A DNA stretch of 64,000 nt from Kitasatospora mediocidica KCTC 9733 (GTDB lineage Bacteria > Actinomycetota > Actinomycetes > Streptomycetales > Streptomycetaceae): the NCBI RefSeq assembly GCF_000744225.1, contig NZ_JQLN01000007.1, positions 558,001-622,000 of the forward strand. Direction: 5' to 3'. A model generated the notes under the pieces. The model saw only the letters and a list, made by a program, of their open reading frames with translations, searched no databases and had not been told where the DNA came from. Shown here piece by piece: positions 15,874 to 24,225 of this stretch. The first letter of the stretch is position 1. The number at the start of each line of letters is the position of its first letter. Both the position numbers and the translations under genes were made by a program.

Positions 15874-17015
15874 CAGAAACCCACCCGCACCGAGCTGCGC
15901 AGCCGGGCGGGCAGCACCCGGTCGACCCGGGCCCGCCAGGTGTAGCGGTCGAGCAACTGCCGCCTGGCCTCGGCCCCGAGGGCCTCCCGCAGGTCGTGGT
16001 CGTCGGCCAGCCGGGTGATGGCGCGCTCCCAGGCGGCGGTGTCGGCGGGCGGGCAGAGCAGGCAGTTGACCCCGTCCACCAGCACCTCGCGCAGCACCGG
16101 CAGGTCCGAGGCGATCAGCGCCTTGCCGTGCGCCATGTACTCGAACATCTTCATCGGCGAGACCCAGCGGCTGATGTCGCCGATGCCGCCCGCGCAGGCC
16201 ACCTTGCGCTGGTAGGGCGCGAGGACGAGATCGAAGGCGCGGTAGTAGGGGTGCAACTCGGCCGGTGGGCGGTGCCCGTGGAAGAAGACGTTGGCGCCGT
16301 GCGGCCGACCGCGCCAGTGCGCGAGGTCCTCCGCGGTGCCGCCGACCAGGTGGAAGTCGGCGGCCGGGAGCCGGGTCGCGAGGTCGAGGATGACGTCGGT
16401 GCCCCGGCCCGGGTACAGGTGGCCGACGTAGCCGATCTTCAACGCGCCCGGCCTGCCCGGGAGTTCGGCGCTCTCGCCGATGGACGGGGGCGGGTCGGCG
16501 CAGTCCGAGGCCGCGACCAGGTCGACCCCGGCGCGGGCGGCGAGCCGGGGGAACGCCCGGCGGTAGTCGTCCGCGAGCGCCTGCGAGACGAACACCACCC
16601 GAGCCAACCCCCGCGCCCGAAAGAGGAGTTGCTCGATCGCGCGGACCGTCCGACTGGCCCACAGGATGTGCGTCTCGTACACCAGCGGCGCCAGCCGCGA
16701 GGCCAGCAGCAGCGCGCGCAGGTCACGCCCGTAGAGCAGGTCGGGCACGCCGTCCCGGCGGACCTCGCGCCGGACCCGCCAGGCGCGGATCCACCAGCCC
16801 AGCACCGGGACCGACGGCAGCGGGACGGTGCGCACGGTGAAGCGGTTGCGGGTGCCGTAGTACGCGTGGACGTCCTCGGCGGGTGCCGAGCCCGACAGGG
16901 CGTACAGCACCACCTCGTGCCCGGCGTCGGCGAACGCGTCGCACATCCGCATGACGTGGACGCCGTTGGCGTAGACGGACGGAATGCTGCCCGAGTGCAG
17001 GTAGGCGATCCGCAT
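15873..17015 (-). CDS. Family 4-type glycosyltransferase (GT-B fold)
   Basis: 380 aa. ATG at 17015-17013. N-terminal Rossmann half opens with MRIAYLHSGSIPSVYANGVHVMRM (acceptor-side loop); the C-terminal half has KIGYVGHLYPGRGTD and the nucleotide-sugar site with KMFEYMAHGKALIASD (E-x7-like motif) near residue 295. Overlaps the epimerase by one nucleotide, so the pair is translated together. Acceptor unknown; the nearby sulfotransferase suggests a sulfated glycan or glycoside. Confidence 0.88.
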   Translation of the reverse strand: MRIAYLHSGSIPSVYANGVHVMRMCDAFADAGHEVVLYALSGSAPAEDVHAYYGTRNRFTVRTVPLPSVPVLGWWIRAWRVRREVRRDGVPDLLYGRDLRALLLASRLAPLVYETHILWASRTVRAIEQLLFRARGLARVVFVSQALADDYRRAFPRLAARAGVDLVAASDCADPPPSIGESAELPGRPGALKIGYVGHLYPGRGTDVILDLATRLPAADFHLVGGTAEDLAHWRGRPHGANVFFHGHRPPAELHPYYRAFDLVLAPYQRKVACAGGIGDISRWVSPMKMFEYMAHGKALIASDLPVLREVLVDGVNCLLCPPADTAAWERAITRLADDHDLREALGAEARRQLLDRYTWRARVDRVLPARLRSSVRVGF

Positions 17016-17480
17016 GGCTGGTGACCTCCGGGACGGGACGGTGACGGCAGCGGGCCGATGCGGTGACCTGCGTGATCACGGCGACTCATGCTGTCTCCCC
17101 CGGGGCCGCCGCCACAACGGGGTCCGCCATGCCGGCCGCAGCACCGCAGGGCGCACGGCGGCGCACGGCGGACCGGCCACAGGCGGGTATCGGCCAGTTT
17201 TCGACCGCCCGGGAGGGGCACGGACGGCTCGCCCAGCGGCTCCGGCGGACCTCCCCGGTCCCGGCGGACCCAGCAGCCACGGGACCCACCGACGCCGGAG
17301 CGCTCAGCGGGCGGAGCACGGCCGCCCGGCGGTGTCCGGTTCCGCCGGGCCCCGGGGCGGGCACCGTGGTGGGGCCGCCCCGGCCGGGGTAGTTGTGGAC
17401 CGGGCGTCGGCCGGCGCTCCGTCGGGGCGCACCGCACGCAGGCCCCGGCCCGGGAACAGCAGAGACAACGGAGAGCCCTC
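17016..17480. other. Intergenic region upstream of the RiPP-like locus
   Basis: 465 nt, very GC-rich, between the divergent glycosyltransferase gene and the small ORF at 17481. Open frames here have no ribosome-binding sites or family features. It should contain the promoter of the YcaO operon; no convincing -35/-10 pair was found by eye. Confidence 0.5.
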
Positions 17481-17561
17481 ATGGAGAACCACGACATCGA
17501 GCAGATCATCGACGAACTCCCCGAGTTCGCCCTGATGGTCGACCTTCCCGACCAGGACTGA
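17481..17561 (+). CDS. Candidate RiPP precursor peptide (26 aa)
   Basis: ATG at 17481 with GGAGAG 5 nt upstream, a good ribosome-binding site. The peptide begins MENHDIEQIIDELP and ends MVDLPDQD; it is acidic (nine Asp/Glu), with an amphipathic DIEQIIDEL start like a RiPP leader and a hydrophobic EFALMVDLP stretch. It contains no Cys, Ser or Thr. Position directly before a YcaO gene on the same strand, in a run with two methyltransferases and a dioxygenase, is the main reason for the call. It could be a leaderless small protein of other function, and a different precursor elsewhere is possible. Confidence 0.55.
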   Translation: MENHDIEQIIDELPEFALMVDLPDQD

Positions 17562-17720
17562 CGCGCGACCGCTCCCGGCCTGTCGGCCACCGCGGGCACG
17601 GCGGACCGCCGCGTACGGCTGATCCGCCGCGCCCGCATCCCGGCCGCCGCCCGCACCCCGGCCGCCGACGAGCCCCGCACCGGCCCGACTCCCCCGCCCC
17701 CGACCCGCTGGAGCCCGTCG

Positions 17721-18965
17721 ATGCCCCTGCCCGTCCCGCACTCCGCGCCGACCGAGCCGGACCGAGCCCTCGGGAAGCCCGCGGAGCGCTGGTCCGCGCA
17801 GGTCTTCCAGCCGTTCCCCGCCGAGCCACGGCTCCTCTTCGGACGGGTCGCGGCGCGCAGCGCGTTCTTCGGACGGACCGGCAGCACGGGCGGCGAACGG
17901 GTGCTGATCGGCAGCTCCGCCGGGACCGACCCGGGCGAGGTCGCGGTCCGGGCCCGCGGCGAACTCCTGGAGCGGATGGGCAGCGTACTGGCCGGCCGCG
18001 AGGCGGAGCAGGCACCGACCGTCCAGGCCAGCCACGCGGAGCTGCGGCGACGCGGCGACGCCGTGCTGGACCCGGCACCCTGGTCCGGCGCGGACAGCCG
18101 CGCGGCCCGGCAGCTCTGGGTGCCCGGGCGCTCCCTGCTCTCCGGCGACGAGATCCTGGTGCCGGCCGGGCTGGCGTTCCTGCAGCACCGGCCCCCGGCC
18201 GGGTGCGCCGTGCCGAGTCGCAGCGGTTCGACCGGCCTTTCCGCCCACCCGCGGCGCGCCGCCGCCCTGGCGCACGCCGCCCACGAGGTCCTGGAGCGGG
18301 ACCTGCTGCGCCGCAGCTGGTGCGCGCCCGCCCTGTACCCGCCCACCGCCCATGCCGTGCGCTGCGAACTGCCGCCCGCCGTGGTCCGATTGTGCGAGGA
18401 ACTCGGCCTGCTGGCCACCGCACTGACGCTGCCCACACCCGCCCCCGGCGCCTGCGCGGTGGCCGTCTGCCTGCACACCGCCGACCGCCGCGAGCAGAGC
18501 TTCGGCGCCCGGTTCGGGCCGACCGGGCAGCGGGCCGACCTGCTGGCCAGGGCCGCGTACGAGGCGCTGATGGTGCGCTGGAGCATGACGACACCGGCAG
18601 CGCTGCGCGCCGGGCAGCGGCTCAGCGTCACCGGCGTACCGTCCGACGCCGTCGACCACGCGCTGTGGGCGTTCCATGGCGGCCAGGACGCCCTCGCCCA
18701 CTGGCTCGGCGACACACCCGTCGGCGGGCCGACCACACCACTCCCCGACCCGGGCGACGGGAGCGCGAGCACCCCGGACGACCCGGACGACCCGGTACGG
18801 CTGCTGGCCGCGTACACCGGTCAGGACGTGGTCGCCGTGGAGTACGCCCCCGCCGCCCTCCGGGACGAGGGCCTGGCCTTCGTCCGGCTGCTGGCCCCCG
18901 GCGCCCGGCCGCTGCCCAGCGCGAGCCGGACCGATCCCGGCGTCCCGCCGCACCCGTTCGGCTGA
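17721..18965 (+). CDS. Stand-alone YcaO-domain protein
   Basis: 414 aa. ATG at 17721 with GGAG 7 nt upstream. ATP/Mg-site motifs of YcaO proteins: SSAGTDPGEVAVRARGELLER (about 64-85) and SGSTGLSAHPRRAAALAHAAHEVLERD (about 168-194), and a Pro-rich C-terminus ending VPPHPFG as in cyclodehydratase-type YcaO enzymes. YcaO proteins phosphorylate a peptide amide oxygen to make azolines, thioamides or amidines. No fused or neighbouring E1-like/Ocin-ThiF partner and no TfuA gene is present in the window. Probably acts on the small peptide encoded 160 nt upstream. Confidence 0.82.
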   Translation: MPLPVPHSAPTEPDRALGKPAERWSAQVFQPFPAEPRLLFGRVAARSAFFGRTGSTGGERVLIGSSAGTDPGEVAVRARGELLERMGSVLAGREAEQAPTVQASHAELRRRGDAVLDPAPWSGADSRAARQLWVPGRSLLSGDEILVPAGLAFLQHRPPAGCAVPSRSGSTGLSAHPRRAAALAHAAHEVLERDLLRRSWCAPALYPPTAHAVRCELPPAVVRLCEELGLLATALTLPTPAPGACAVAVCLHTADRREQSFGARFGPTGQRADLLARAAYEALMVRWSMTTPAALRAGQRLSVTGVPSDAVDHALWAFHGGQDALAHWLGDTPVGGPTTPLPDPGDGSASTPDDPDDPVRLLAAYTGQDVVAVEYAPAALRDEGLAFVRLLAPGARPLPSASRTDPGVPPHPFG

Positions 18966-19016
18966 CCCCCAGCCCCACCCGCCGAGCACCGCCCACCCCC
19001 CCAGCCGAGGAGCCCG

Positions 19017-19769
19017 ATGACCCCGCCGACCGCAGGCACCGGCTACGCCACCGAACTCGCGTACCGCTACGACGACTGGTTCACCCCGCCGCCCGCGACC
19101 ACCCGCGCCACCGTCGACCTGCTGGACGCTCTCGCGCGCACCGCACCGGGCGGCCCGGTGCTCGAACTCGGCATCGGCACCGGCCGCCTGGCCCTGCCGC
19201 TGGCCGAACGCGGGCTGAAGGTGCACGGCGTGGACGCCTCCCCGGCGATGGTCGAGCGGCTGCGAGCCAAACCGGGCGGCGGGGAACTGACCGTCACCAC
19301 CGGGGACTTCGTCGAGACCGACTGCGGCGACGGCTTCGCCATGGTCTACGTGGCGAACGGCACCTTCTTCGAACTTCCCACCCAGAAAGCCCAGTTGTGC
19401 TGCTTCGCCCAGGCCGCCCGGCGCCTGCTGCCCGGCGGTCTGTTCGTCCTGGACGCCTACCTGCCGGAGGCCCTGGTGGCGAGTGCCAACTCCGGGGCGC
19501 AGACCGTCGAGGCGGCCAACGGCGACCTGGTGATGCGCACCCGCCGCATCCAGGCCGCCACCCAGCAGTACACCTCGGACTACCTGGTGCTCGACGACGG
19601 CCGCTGCCGGCACGCACAGGTGGTCTTCCGCTACGCGGCGCCCGGCGAACTCGACCTGATGGCCGCGGCCGCCGGGCTGCGGCTGCGCGAGCGCCTCGGC
19701 GGCTGGTCCGGCGTGGCACTGCGCGACTCCAGCACCTTCCACGTCAGCGTCTACGAGTTGCCCGCCTGA
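19017..19769 (+). CDS. Class I SAM-dependent methyltransferase (first of two in the locus)
   Basis: 250 aa. ATG at 19017. SAM-binding motif VLELGIGTGRLALPLAERG near residues 47-65, acidic VDASPAM after strand 2, and post-motif region LLPGGLFVLDAYLPE. It follows the YcaO gene by 51 nt and precedes the dioxygenase by 85 nt, so it belongs to the same transcription unit. Likely tailors the peptide product; N-, O- or C-methylation cannot be told from sequence. Confidence 0.85.
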   Translation: MTPPTAGTGYATELAYRYDDWFTPPPATTRATVDLLDALARTAPGGPVLELGIGTGRLALPLAERGLKVHGVDASPAMVERLRAKPGGGELTVTTGDFVETDCGDGFAMVYVANGTFFELPTQKAQLCCFAQAARRLLPGGLFVLDAYLPEALVASANSGAQTVEAANGDLVMRTRRIQAATQQYTSDYLVLDDGRCRHAQVVFRYAAPGELDLMAAAAGLRLRERLGGWSGVALRDSSTFHVSVYELPA

Positions 19770-19854
19770 GCCGGGCCGGCGGACGGACGGACGGGCGAGC
19801 GGACGAGCGGACGATTGGACGAGCGGACGAGCGGACGAAGGAGCCGGGACGCAG

Positions 19855-20799
19855 ATGGCACAGGCAGCTCAGCTATCGGAGTCGACCGGGCGCGAGGTCA
19901 GCCTGCGCCGGGTGCTGGACGGCGAACTGGTCGTCGTGCGCGGTGGGTTGGAGTGGCTGGGCGCCGCCGAGCGGATGCACCGGGCAGCACTCGACGCCGT
20001 CGCAGCGAGCGTGTCGCGCGAGGCGGCCGAGCACCTGGCCCAGGAGGGGCTGGAACAGCTGCACACGGTGGCCACGGTCGAGCAGATCCGGGCCGTCCGC
20101 GACCGGATGGACGGTGAAGTCCGGGCCATGGCAACCACCTTGCTGCTGCGCTTCGGCACGGCGCTGGCGCCGCAGGGCCGCCGGCTCTACGTCAGCGACC
20201 ACCTGGGTGTGCGCATCATGGCGCCGACCACGGCCGTTGACGAGCGGGCCGGGGAACTGAGCGGCTACACCGGCTTCCTGATCCCGACGGATGCGCACGT
20301 GGACTCCTGGTTCAACACCGCCGTCAACTCGGTGAACCTGTGGATGGCCGTCAGCGGCGTCCGGCGCGACAACGGCCTGCTGCTCTGGCCGCAGGCCTAC
20401 CGCAGTCCGCTACGGCACGACGGGGTGCGGCTGCTGCCGGGCCAGCCGATCGGATCGCCGGTGGAGGTCGAGCTCGACCCGGGCGACCTGCTGCTCTTCG
20501 CCGGCGACCAGCTGCACGCCACCCGGCCCAACACCGGCGACCGGACCCGCTGGGTGGTCACCAAACGGATCTGCCTCGGCCCACCGCGCTACCACCCGCA
20601 CGCCACCGGCTGGGTGCCGTACCTCGACCCCCGCCTCCTCGGCACACCGCTCAGTCCGCTCGCCCCGCTGCGCTCCGTCCTCACCGCCGGACGCGCGCGC
20701 CAGCTCGGACGCGACGGCGCGCGCTGGTGTTGCGCGTTCGGGGCCCGACGGCGGGCCGCTCGTGAGAACCTGGCGGATACGGAGCACACGAACCGATGA
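19855..20799 (+). CDS. Fe(II)/2-oxoglutarate dioxygenase, phytanoyl-CoA hydroxylase-like
   Basis: 314 aa. ATG at 19855 with GGAGCC upstream. Double-stranded beta-helix iron ligands: His148-x-Asp150 in TDAHVDSW and His221 in GDQLHATRPNTGDRTRW; Arg230 or Arg232 would hold 2-oxoglutarate. N-terminal ~110 residues are helical. Such enzymes hydroxylate, epimerise or cyclise unactivated C-H positions. Genomic setting between two methyltransferases behind a YcaO gene makes peptide hydroxylation a reasonable guess. Confidence 0.8.
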   Translation: MAQAAQLSESTGREVSLRRVLDGELVVVRGGLEWLGAAERMHRAALDAVAASVSREAAEHLAQEGLEQLHTVATVEQIRAVRDRMDGEVRAMATTLLLRFGTALAPQGRRLYVSDHLGVRIMAPTTAVDERAGELSGYTGFLIPTDAHVDSWFNTAVNSVNLWMAVSGVRRDNGLLLWPQAYRSPLRHDGVRLLPGQPIGSPVEVELDPGDLLLFAGDQLHATRPNTGDRTRWVVTKRICLGPPRYHPHATGWVPYLDPRLLGTPLSPLAPLRSVLTAGRARQLGRDGARWCCAFGARRRAARENLADTEHTNR

Positions 20800-20818
20800 C
20801 GAGGAAGCAGGTCGCCAC

Positions 20819-21634
20819 GTGAGTCAGGATCGGATCCCCCCGCGGGTGCGCACCATGTACGGACCGGAGGACCTGAGCTCCTCCCCGTCGTTCGCCGGCG
20901 GGTACATCAACTTCGGCTACTGGGAGGCGATCCCGCTCGGCGACACGCTGGACGACGCCGACCGGGTGCGCAGCCAGCAGGAGCTGTACCGGCGGGTGCT
21001 CGGCGCCTTCGAGCACCCGGCCGAGTGCCGGGTGGCGGAGATCGGCTGCGGACGCGGGCTCGGATCGGCGCTGGCCCTGCGGGAGTTCGGCTTCGCCCAG
21101 GTCTGCGGCGTGGACATCCACCCCGATCAGCTGGCCCGCGCCCGCGCGGCCAACGCCGAGCTGCTGGCCACGCACGGCGACCGCCTGAGCTACCAGCTGG
21201 GCGCGGCCGACGCGCAGCCGTTCCCCGACGCCTCGCTCGACGCGCTCTACTCGGTGGAGGCCGCCCAGCACTTCCGCGAACTGACCGGCTTCGCCAACGA
21301 GTCGGCGCGGGTGCTGCGGCCCGGCGGGCAGCTGGTGATGACCACCTTCTTCAGCACCGGCCCCGAGGCGGCCGCCCCGCTGGCCGAGCTGCTGGAGAGC
21401 TTCGCGGACGGGCTGGACGTGGCGCACCCGATCGGCGACTTCGAGGCCGACCTGACGAAGGCCGGGTTCGAGTCGGTCCGGGTCGAGTCGATCGGCGCCG
21501 CGGTCTGGCCCGGCATGGACCGCTACCTGGAGGGCACGCCGATCCGCGACCTCTGGCCGCGCAACTTCCTGCCCGCCTGGCGGCAGGGGCTGTTGGACTA
21601 CTACGTGGTCTCGGCCAGGCGCGCCGGGGCCTAG
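20819..21634 (+). CDS. Class I SAM-dependent methyltransferase (second of two in the locus)
   Basis: 271 aa from the GTG at 20819 (GAGGAAGCAGG upstream); a longer frame from 20762 overlaps the dioxygenase and looks artificial. Motif I VAEIGCGRGLGSALALREFG, then VCGVDIHPDQLARARA, and LRPGGQLVMTTFF. The YINFGYW entry is common in natural-product O-methyltransferases of the sarcosine/cyclopropane-type group. Its stop TAG lies in the palindrome CTAG, which is also the stop of the convergent regulator gene. Confidence 0.85.
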   Translation: MSQDRIPPRVRTMYGPEDLSSSPSFAGGYINFGYWEAIPLGDTLDDADRVRSQQELYRRVLGAFEHPAECRVAEIGCGRGLGSALALREFGFAQVCGVDIHPDQLARARAANAELLATHGDRLSYQLGAADAQPFPDASLDALYSVEAAQHFRELTGFANESARVLRPGGQLVMTTFFSTGPEAAAPLAELLESFADGLDVAHPIGDFEADLTKAGFESVRVESIGAAVWPGMDRYLEGTPIRDLWPRNFLPAWRQGLLDYYVVSARRAGA

Positions 21635-23088
21635 GCGGGCGGCGCCGTCGGGGCCGGGCCCAGGGTCGTCGTGCCGGGGGCGGCGCGGTGGCCCAGCCCG
21701 GTGCGGTAGACGTCGAGGGCGGCCTCGGTCCGGCCGGTGCGGCGCAGCAGGTCGCCGAGCAGTCGGCATAGGTCGGCGACGTCGCCCGCGGCGCCCGCGT
21801 GTTCGAGCAGGTCGAGCGCGCTGCGGTAGTGCTTCTCCGCGCCCTCCGGGTCGGCCCGCTCCTCCGCGATCAGCCCGAGCAGCCGGTGCGCACCGCCCGC
21901 GTGGACGGCCCCGCGCTCGGCGCTGAGTCCGCCGCCCGCACCACCGCCCGCACCACCGCCCGACGTCGAGGGCCCGTCGACACCGTCGACACCGTCGAAC
22001 CCGTCGAGCAGCCGGGCCAGCAGCCGTTCGGCCTCGTCGGTCTTGCCCCGGCGGCGCAGCACGTCCGCGAGTTCGACGTCGATCTGCACGGTGTACAGCG
22101 TGGCCCGGCGGTCGGCGAGGATGCCGCGCGCAGTGCGCAGCTCGTCCTCGGCCTGCGCCAGGTCGCCGTCCTGGGCGCGGAGGTAGCCGCGCATCCAGTG
22201 GCAGTGGGCGAGTTCCGAGCGGATCTGGAGCTGCTGGTAGAGCTCCTGGGCCCGGGCCAGCGAGGCGTCCGCCTCGGCGGCCCGGCCGGCCGCCAGCAGG
22301 GTCCGCGCGACGCCGCGGTGCATCCGGGCCACCAGCGCCGGGTCGTCGACCTGTGGCGCCAACGCGAGGGCCAGGTCGGCGGCCTGAGCGGCGCGGGCCT
22401 GGGCACCCATGTCCATATAGGGCGCGATCACGGCGGAGTAGAGCAGCAGCAGCGCGTTCGGGTCGTGCAGCCCGGCCGCGTTGAGCTGGTCGATGGCGTT
22501 CTCCAGCAGGTAGCAGGAGTAGCGCAGGTCACCGGCCAGCAGGTGGGCGACGGCCCGGCCGCGCAGGGCCGGGACGCGCTGCGGCAGTGCGGCGCCGCTC
22601 TCGGCCAACAGGTCCTCGGCCGCCTGGAAGTGCGCGATCGCCTGGTCCAGCTCGCCGGTCTCCAACGCGCAGTCGCCCAGGCCCACCAGGGCCGCGGCCC
22701 GCTCGGCCGCGAGGGCCAGCTCGCCCGCCTCGGACGCCAGCGCGGCGAACCGCCCGGCCGCCTCCCGCGCGGCGCCGGCGCCCCCGGTCGCCAGAACCTG
22801 CCGCGCGTCGGTCAACCGCATCCGCAGGTCGGTGGCGAGGTGGGCGGGCTGCCCGGAGGCGAGTTCCTCGTAGCTGACGTCCAGTCGGTCGGCGAGGTAG
22901 CGCAGCGCGGTGTCGGAGGGGCGCACCTTGCCCGCCTCCAGGGTGGAGATGTACGCAGCGGTGTACGCCGGCTCGGCCAGCGCGCGCTGGGTGAGCCCGC
23001 GCTCGGTGCGCAGCCGCAGCACGCGACGGCCGATCAGGGCGCGGTCCTGCGCGGGGTCCGCTTCGCCCTGCGTCGTCCGCTTCGCCAT
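21631..23088 (-). CDS. XRE-family transcriptional regulator with TPR domain
   Basis: 485 aa. ATG at 23088-23086 with GAGGAAAAG upstream. HTH at residues ~20-75 (RRVLRLRTERGLTQRALAEPAYTAAYISTLEAGK), then TPR-like helices to the end. Residues ~362-380 are a low-complexity insert (DGVDGVDG and GGGAGGGAGGG) encoded by short tandem repeats. Architecture resembles peptide-responsive actinobacterial regulators. It converges on the RiPP-like operon, sharing CTAG as mutual stop, and diverges from the neprosin-like gene, so it may control either. Confidence 0.85.
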   Translation of the reverse strand: MAKRTTQGEADPAQDRALIGRRVLRLRTERGLTQRALAEPAYTAAYISTLEAGKVRPSDTALRYLADRLDVSYEELASGQPAHLATDLRMRLTDARQVLATGGAGAAREAAGRFAALASEAGELALAAERAAALVGLGDCALETGELDQAIAHFQAAEDLLAESGAALPQRVPALRGRAVAHLLAGDLRYSCYLLENAIDQLNAAGLHDPNALLLLYSAVIAPYMDMGAQARAAQAADLALALAPQVDDPALVARMHRGVARTLLAAGRAAEADASLARAQELYQQLQIRSELAHCHWMRGYLRAQDGDLAQAEDELRTARGILADRRATLYTVQIDVELADVLRRRGKTDEAERLLARLLDGFDGVDGVDGPSTSGGGAGGGAGGGLSAERGAVHAGGAHRLLGLIAEERADPEGAEKHYRSALDLLEHAGAAGDVADLCRLLGDLLRRTGRTEAALDVYRTGLGHRAAPGTTTLGPAPTAPPA

Positions 23089-23244
23089 GGTGCTTTTCCT
23101 CGTCTCTATTCCGGTGGACCCAGGGTATTGCGTGGCCGGGTCACCGCCACTAGCTTAACCGACAACATAAACGCACTTACATTCCCACTGACATTGCGGG
23201 AGCGACCTCAACTCCCGCTGTCCACAACGGAACGGAGCCAACCC

Positions 23245-24090
23245 ATGCGCACCCGCCGTACCCTCGCCAGCGGCGCGACCGCCCTCCTCGCCACGCTCGC
23301 CCTGCTCTCCGGCAGCCCGGCCGCCCAGGCCGCCACCCGCGCGCCGAGCCCGCCGCCCGCCCGCGCCGCGGTCGCCGCAGCCACGGCCGACACCGCCGCC
23401 CCCACCGGCCCGGTCTGCTGGTACGGCTCCTGCTACGACTACGTCTCCGGCCGGCAGATCACCGACACGGCGGGCGCGAGCGTCCGGATGCTGCAGGCCG
23501 ACCCGGAGATCAAACCCGGCGACGTGGACTCGCACTCCCTCCAGGAGCTGGCCCTGCAGTCCACCGACCACCTGTCCACGGTGGAGATCGGCTGGACCGT
23601 CGACTTCGGCCTCAACGGCGACACCAAGCCGCACCTCTTCGTCTACCACTGGGTGAACGGTGCCGAGAGCTGCTACAACGCCTGCGGGTTCGTCCAGGTC
23701 TCCCGCACCGTCAAGCCCGGCATGGCCGTCCGCCCGGGCACGGAGGCGAAGTTCACCATCCAGAACCTGGCCGGCGACTGGTGGGTCTTCTACGACGACC
23801 ACGCCGTCGGCTACTTCCCCGGCTCGCTCTGGTCGGGCAGCTACACCCGCGCCCAGGTCGTCACCGCCTTCGGTGAGGTCGCCCACGCGACCGGCTCCAC
23901 CTGCGAGGACATGGGCAACGGCCGGCCCGGCAGCTCCGGGCGCTCCGGCCTGATCGAGGACTTCCAGCTGCACGGCTCCAAGGACCGCCCGGCCCTGACG
24001 GTCACCGCCACCAGCCCGGCGCTCTACAGCGCGGGCCACGTCACCCGGACCTCTTTCCACCTGGGCGGGGCCGGCTCCGGCCCCTGCTGA
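23245..24090 (+). CDS. Secreted neprosin-family glutamic prolyl endopeptidase
   Basis: 281 aa. ATG at 23245 with GGAGCC upstream. Signal peptide 1-~30 (RRT...AAQAA). The neprosin domain follows, with PHLFVYHWVNG, CYNACGFVQVS, DWWVFYDDHAVGYFP and FGEV. The family's two catalytic glutamates most likely correspond to Glu114 (VEIGW) and Glu211 (FGEVAHA). Neprosins cut after Pro at acid pH. It is shorter than the plant enzyme because the pro-domain is missing. Divergent from the XRE regulator (156 nt between), which ties it loosely to the RiPP-like locus. Confidence 0.8.
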   Translation: MRTRRTLASGATALLATLALLSGSPAAQAATRAPSPPPARAAVAAATADTAAPTGPVCWYGSCYDYVSGRQITDTAGASVRMLQADPEIKPGDVDSHSLQELALQSTDHLSTVEIGWTVDFGLNGDTKPHLFVYHWVNGAESCYNACGFVQVSRTVKPGMAVRPGTEAKFTIQNLAGDWWVFYDDHAVGYFPGSLWSGSYTRAQVVTAFGEVAHATGSTCEDMGNGRPGSSGRSGLIEDFQLHGSKDRPALTVTATSPALYSAGHVTRTSFHLGGAGSGPC

Positions 24091-24102
24091 CCGTCCGCCC
24101 GC

Positions 24103-24133
24103 TGCGGGCGGCGGCGCTCGCCCGCCGCCCGCA
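24103..24133 (+). terminator. Hairpin terminator after the neprosin-like gene
   Basis: tgcgggcggcgg (24103-24114) pairs perfectly with ccgccgcccgca (24122-24133) over a 7-nt loop, 12 nt past the stop codon. Confidence 0.75.
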
Positions 24134-24225
24134 CCAAGCAGCTGCGCGCGCCGGGACCCCTTCTAGACAGGTGAGTTGTCAGGTGGTCATGCTGAGTGAC
24201 ACATCGCGACGGAGGGGTCACCATC

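Noticed and set aside
17562..17720. A second precursor peptide between the candidate precursor and the YcaO gene
   Set aside because: No start codon with a ribosome-binding site opens a frame of useful length there.
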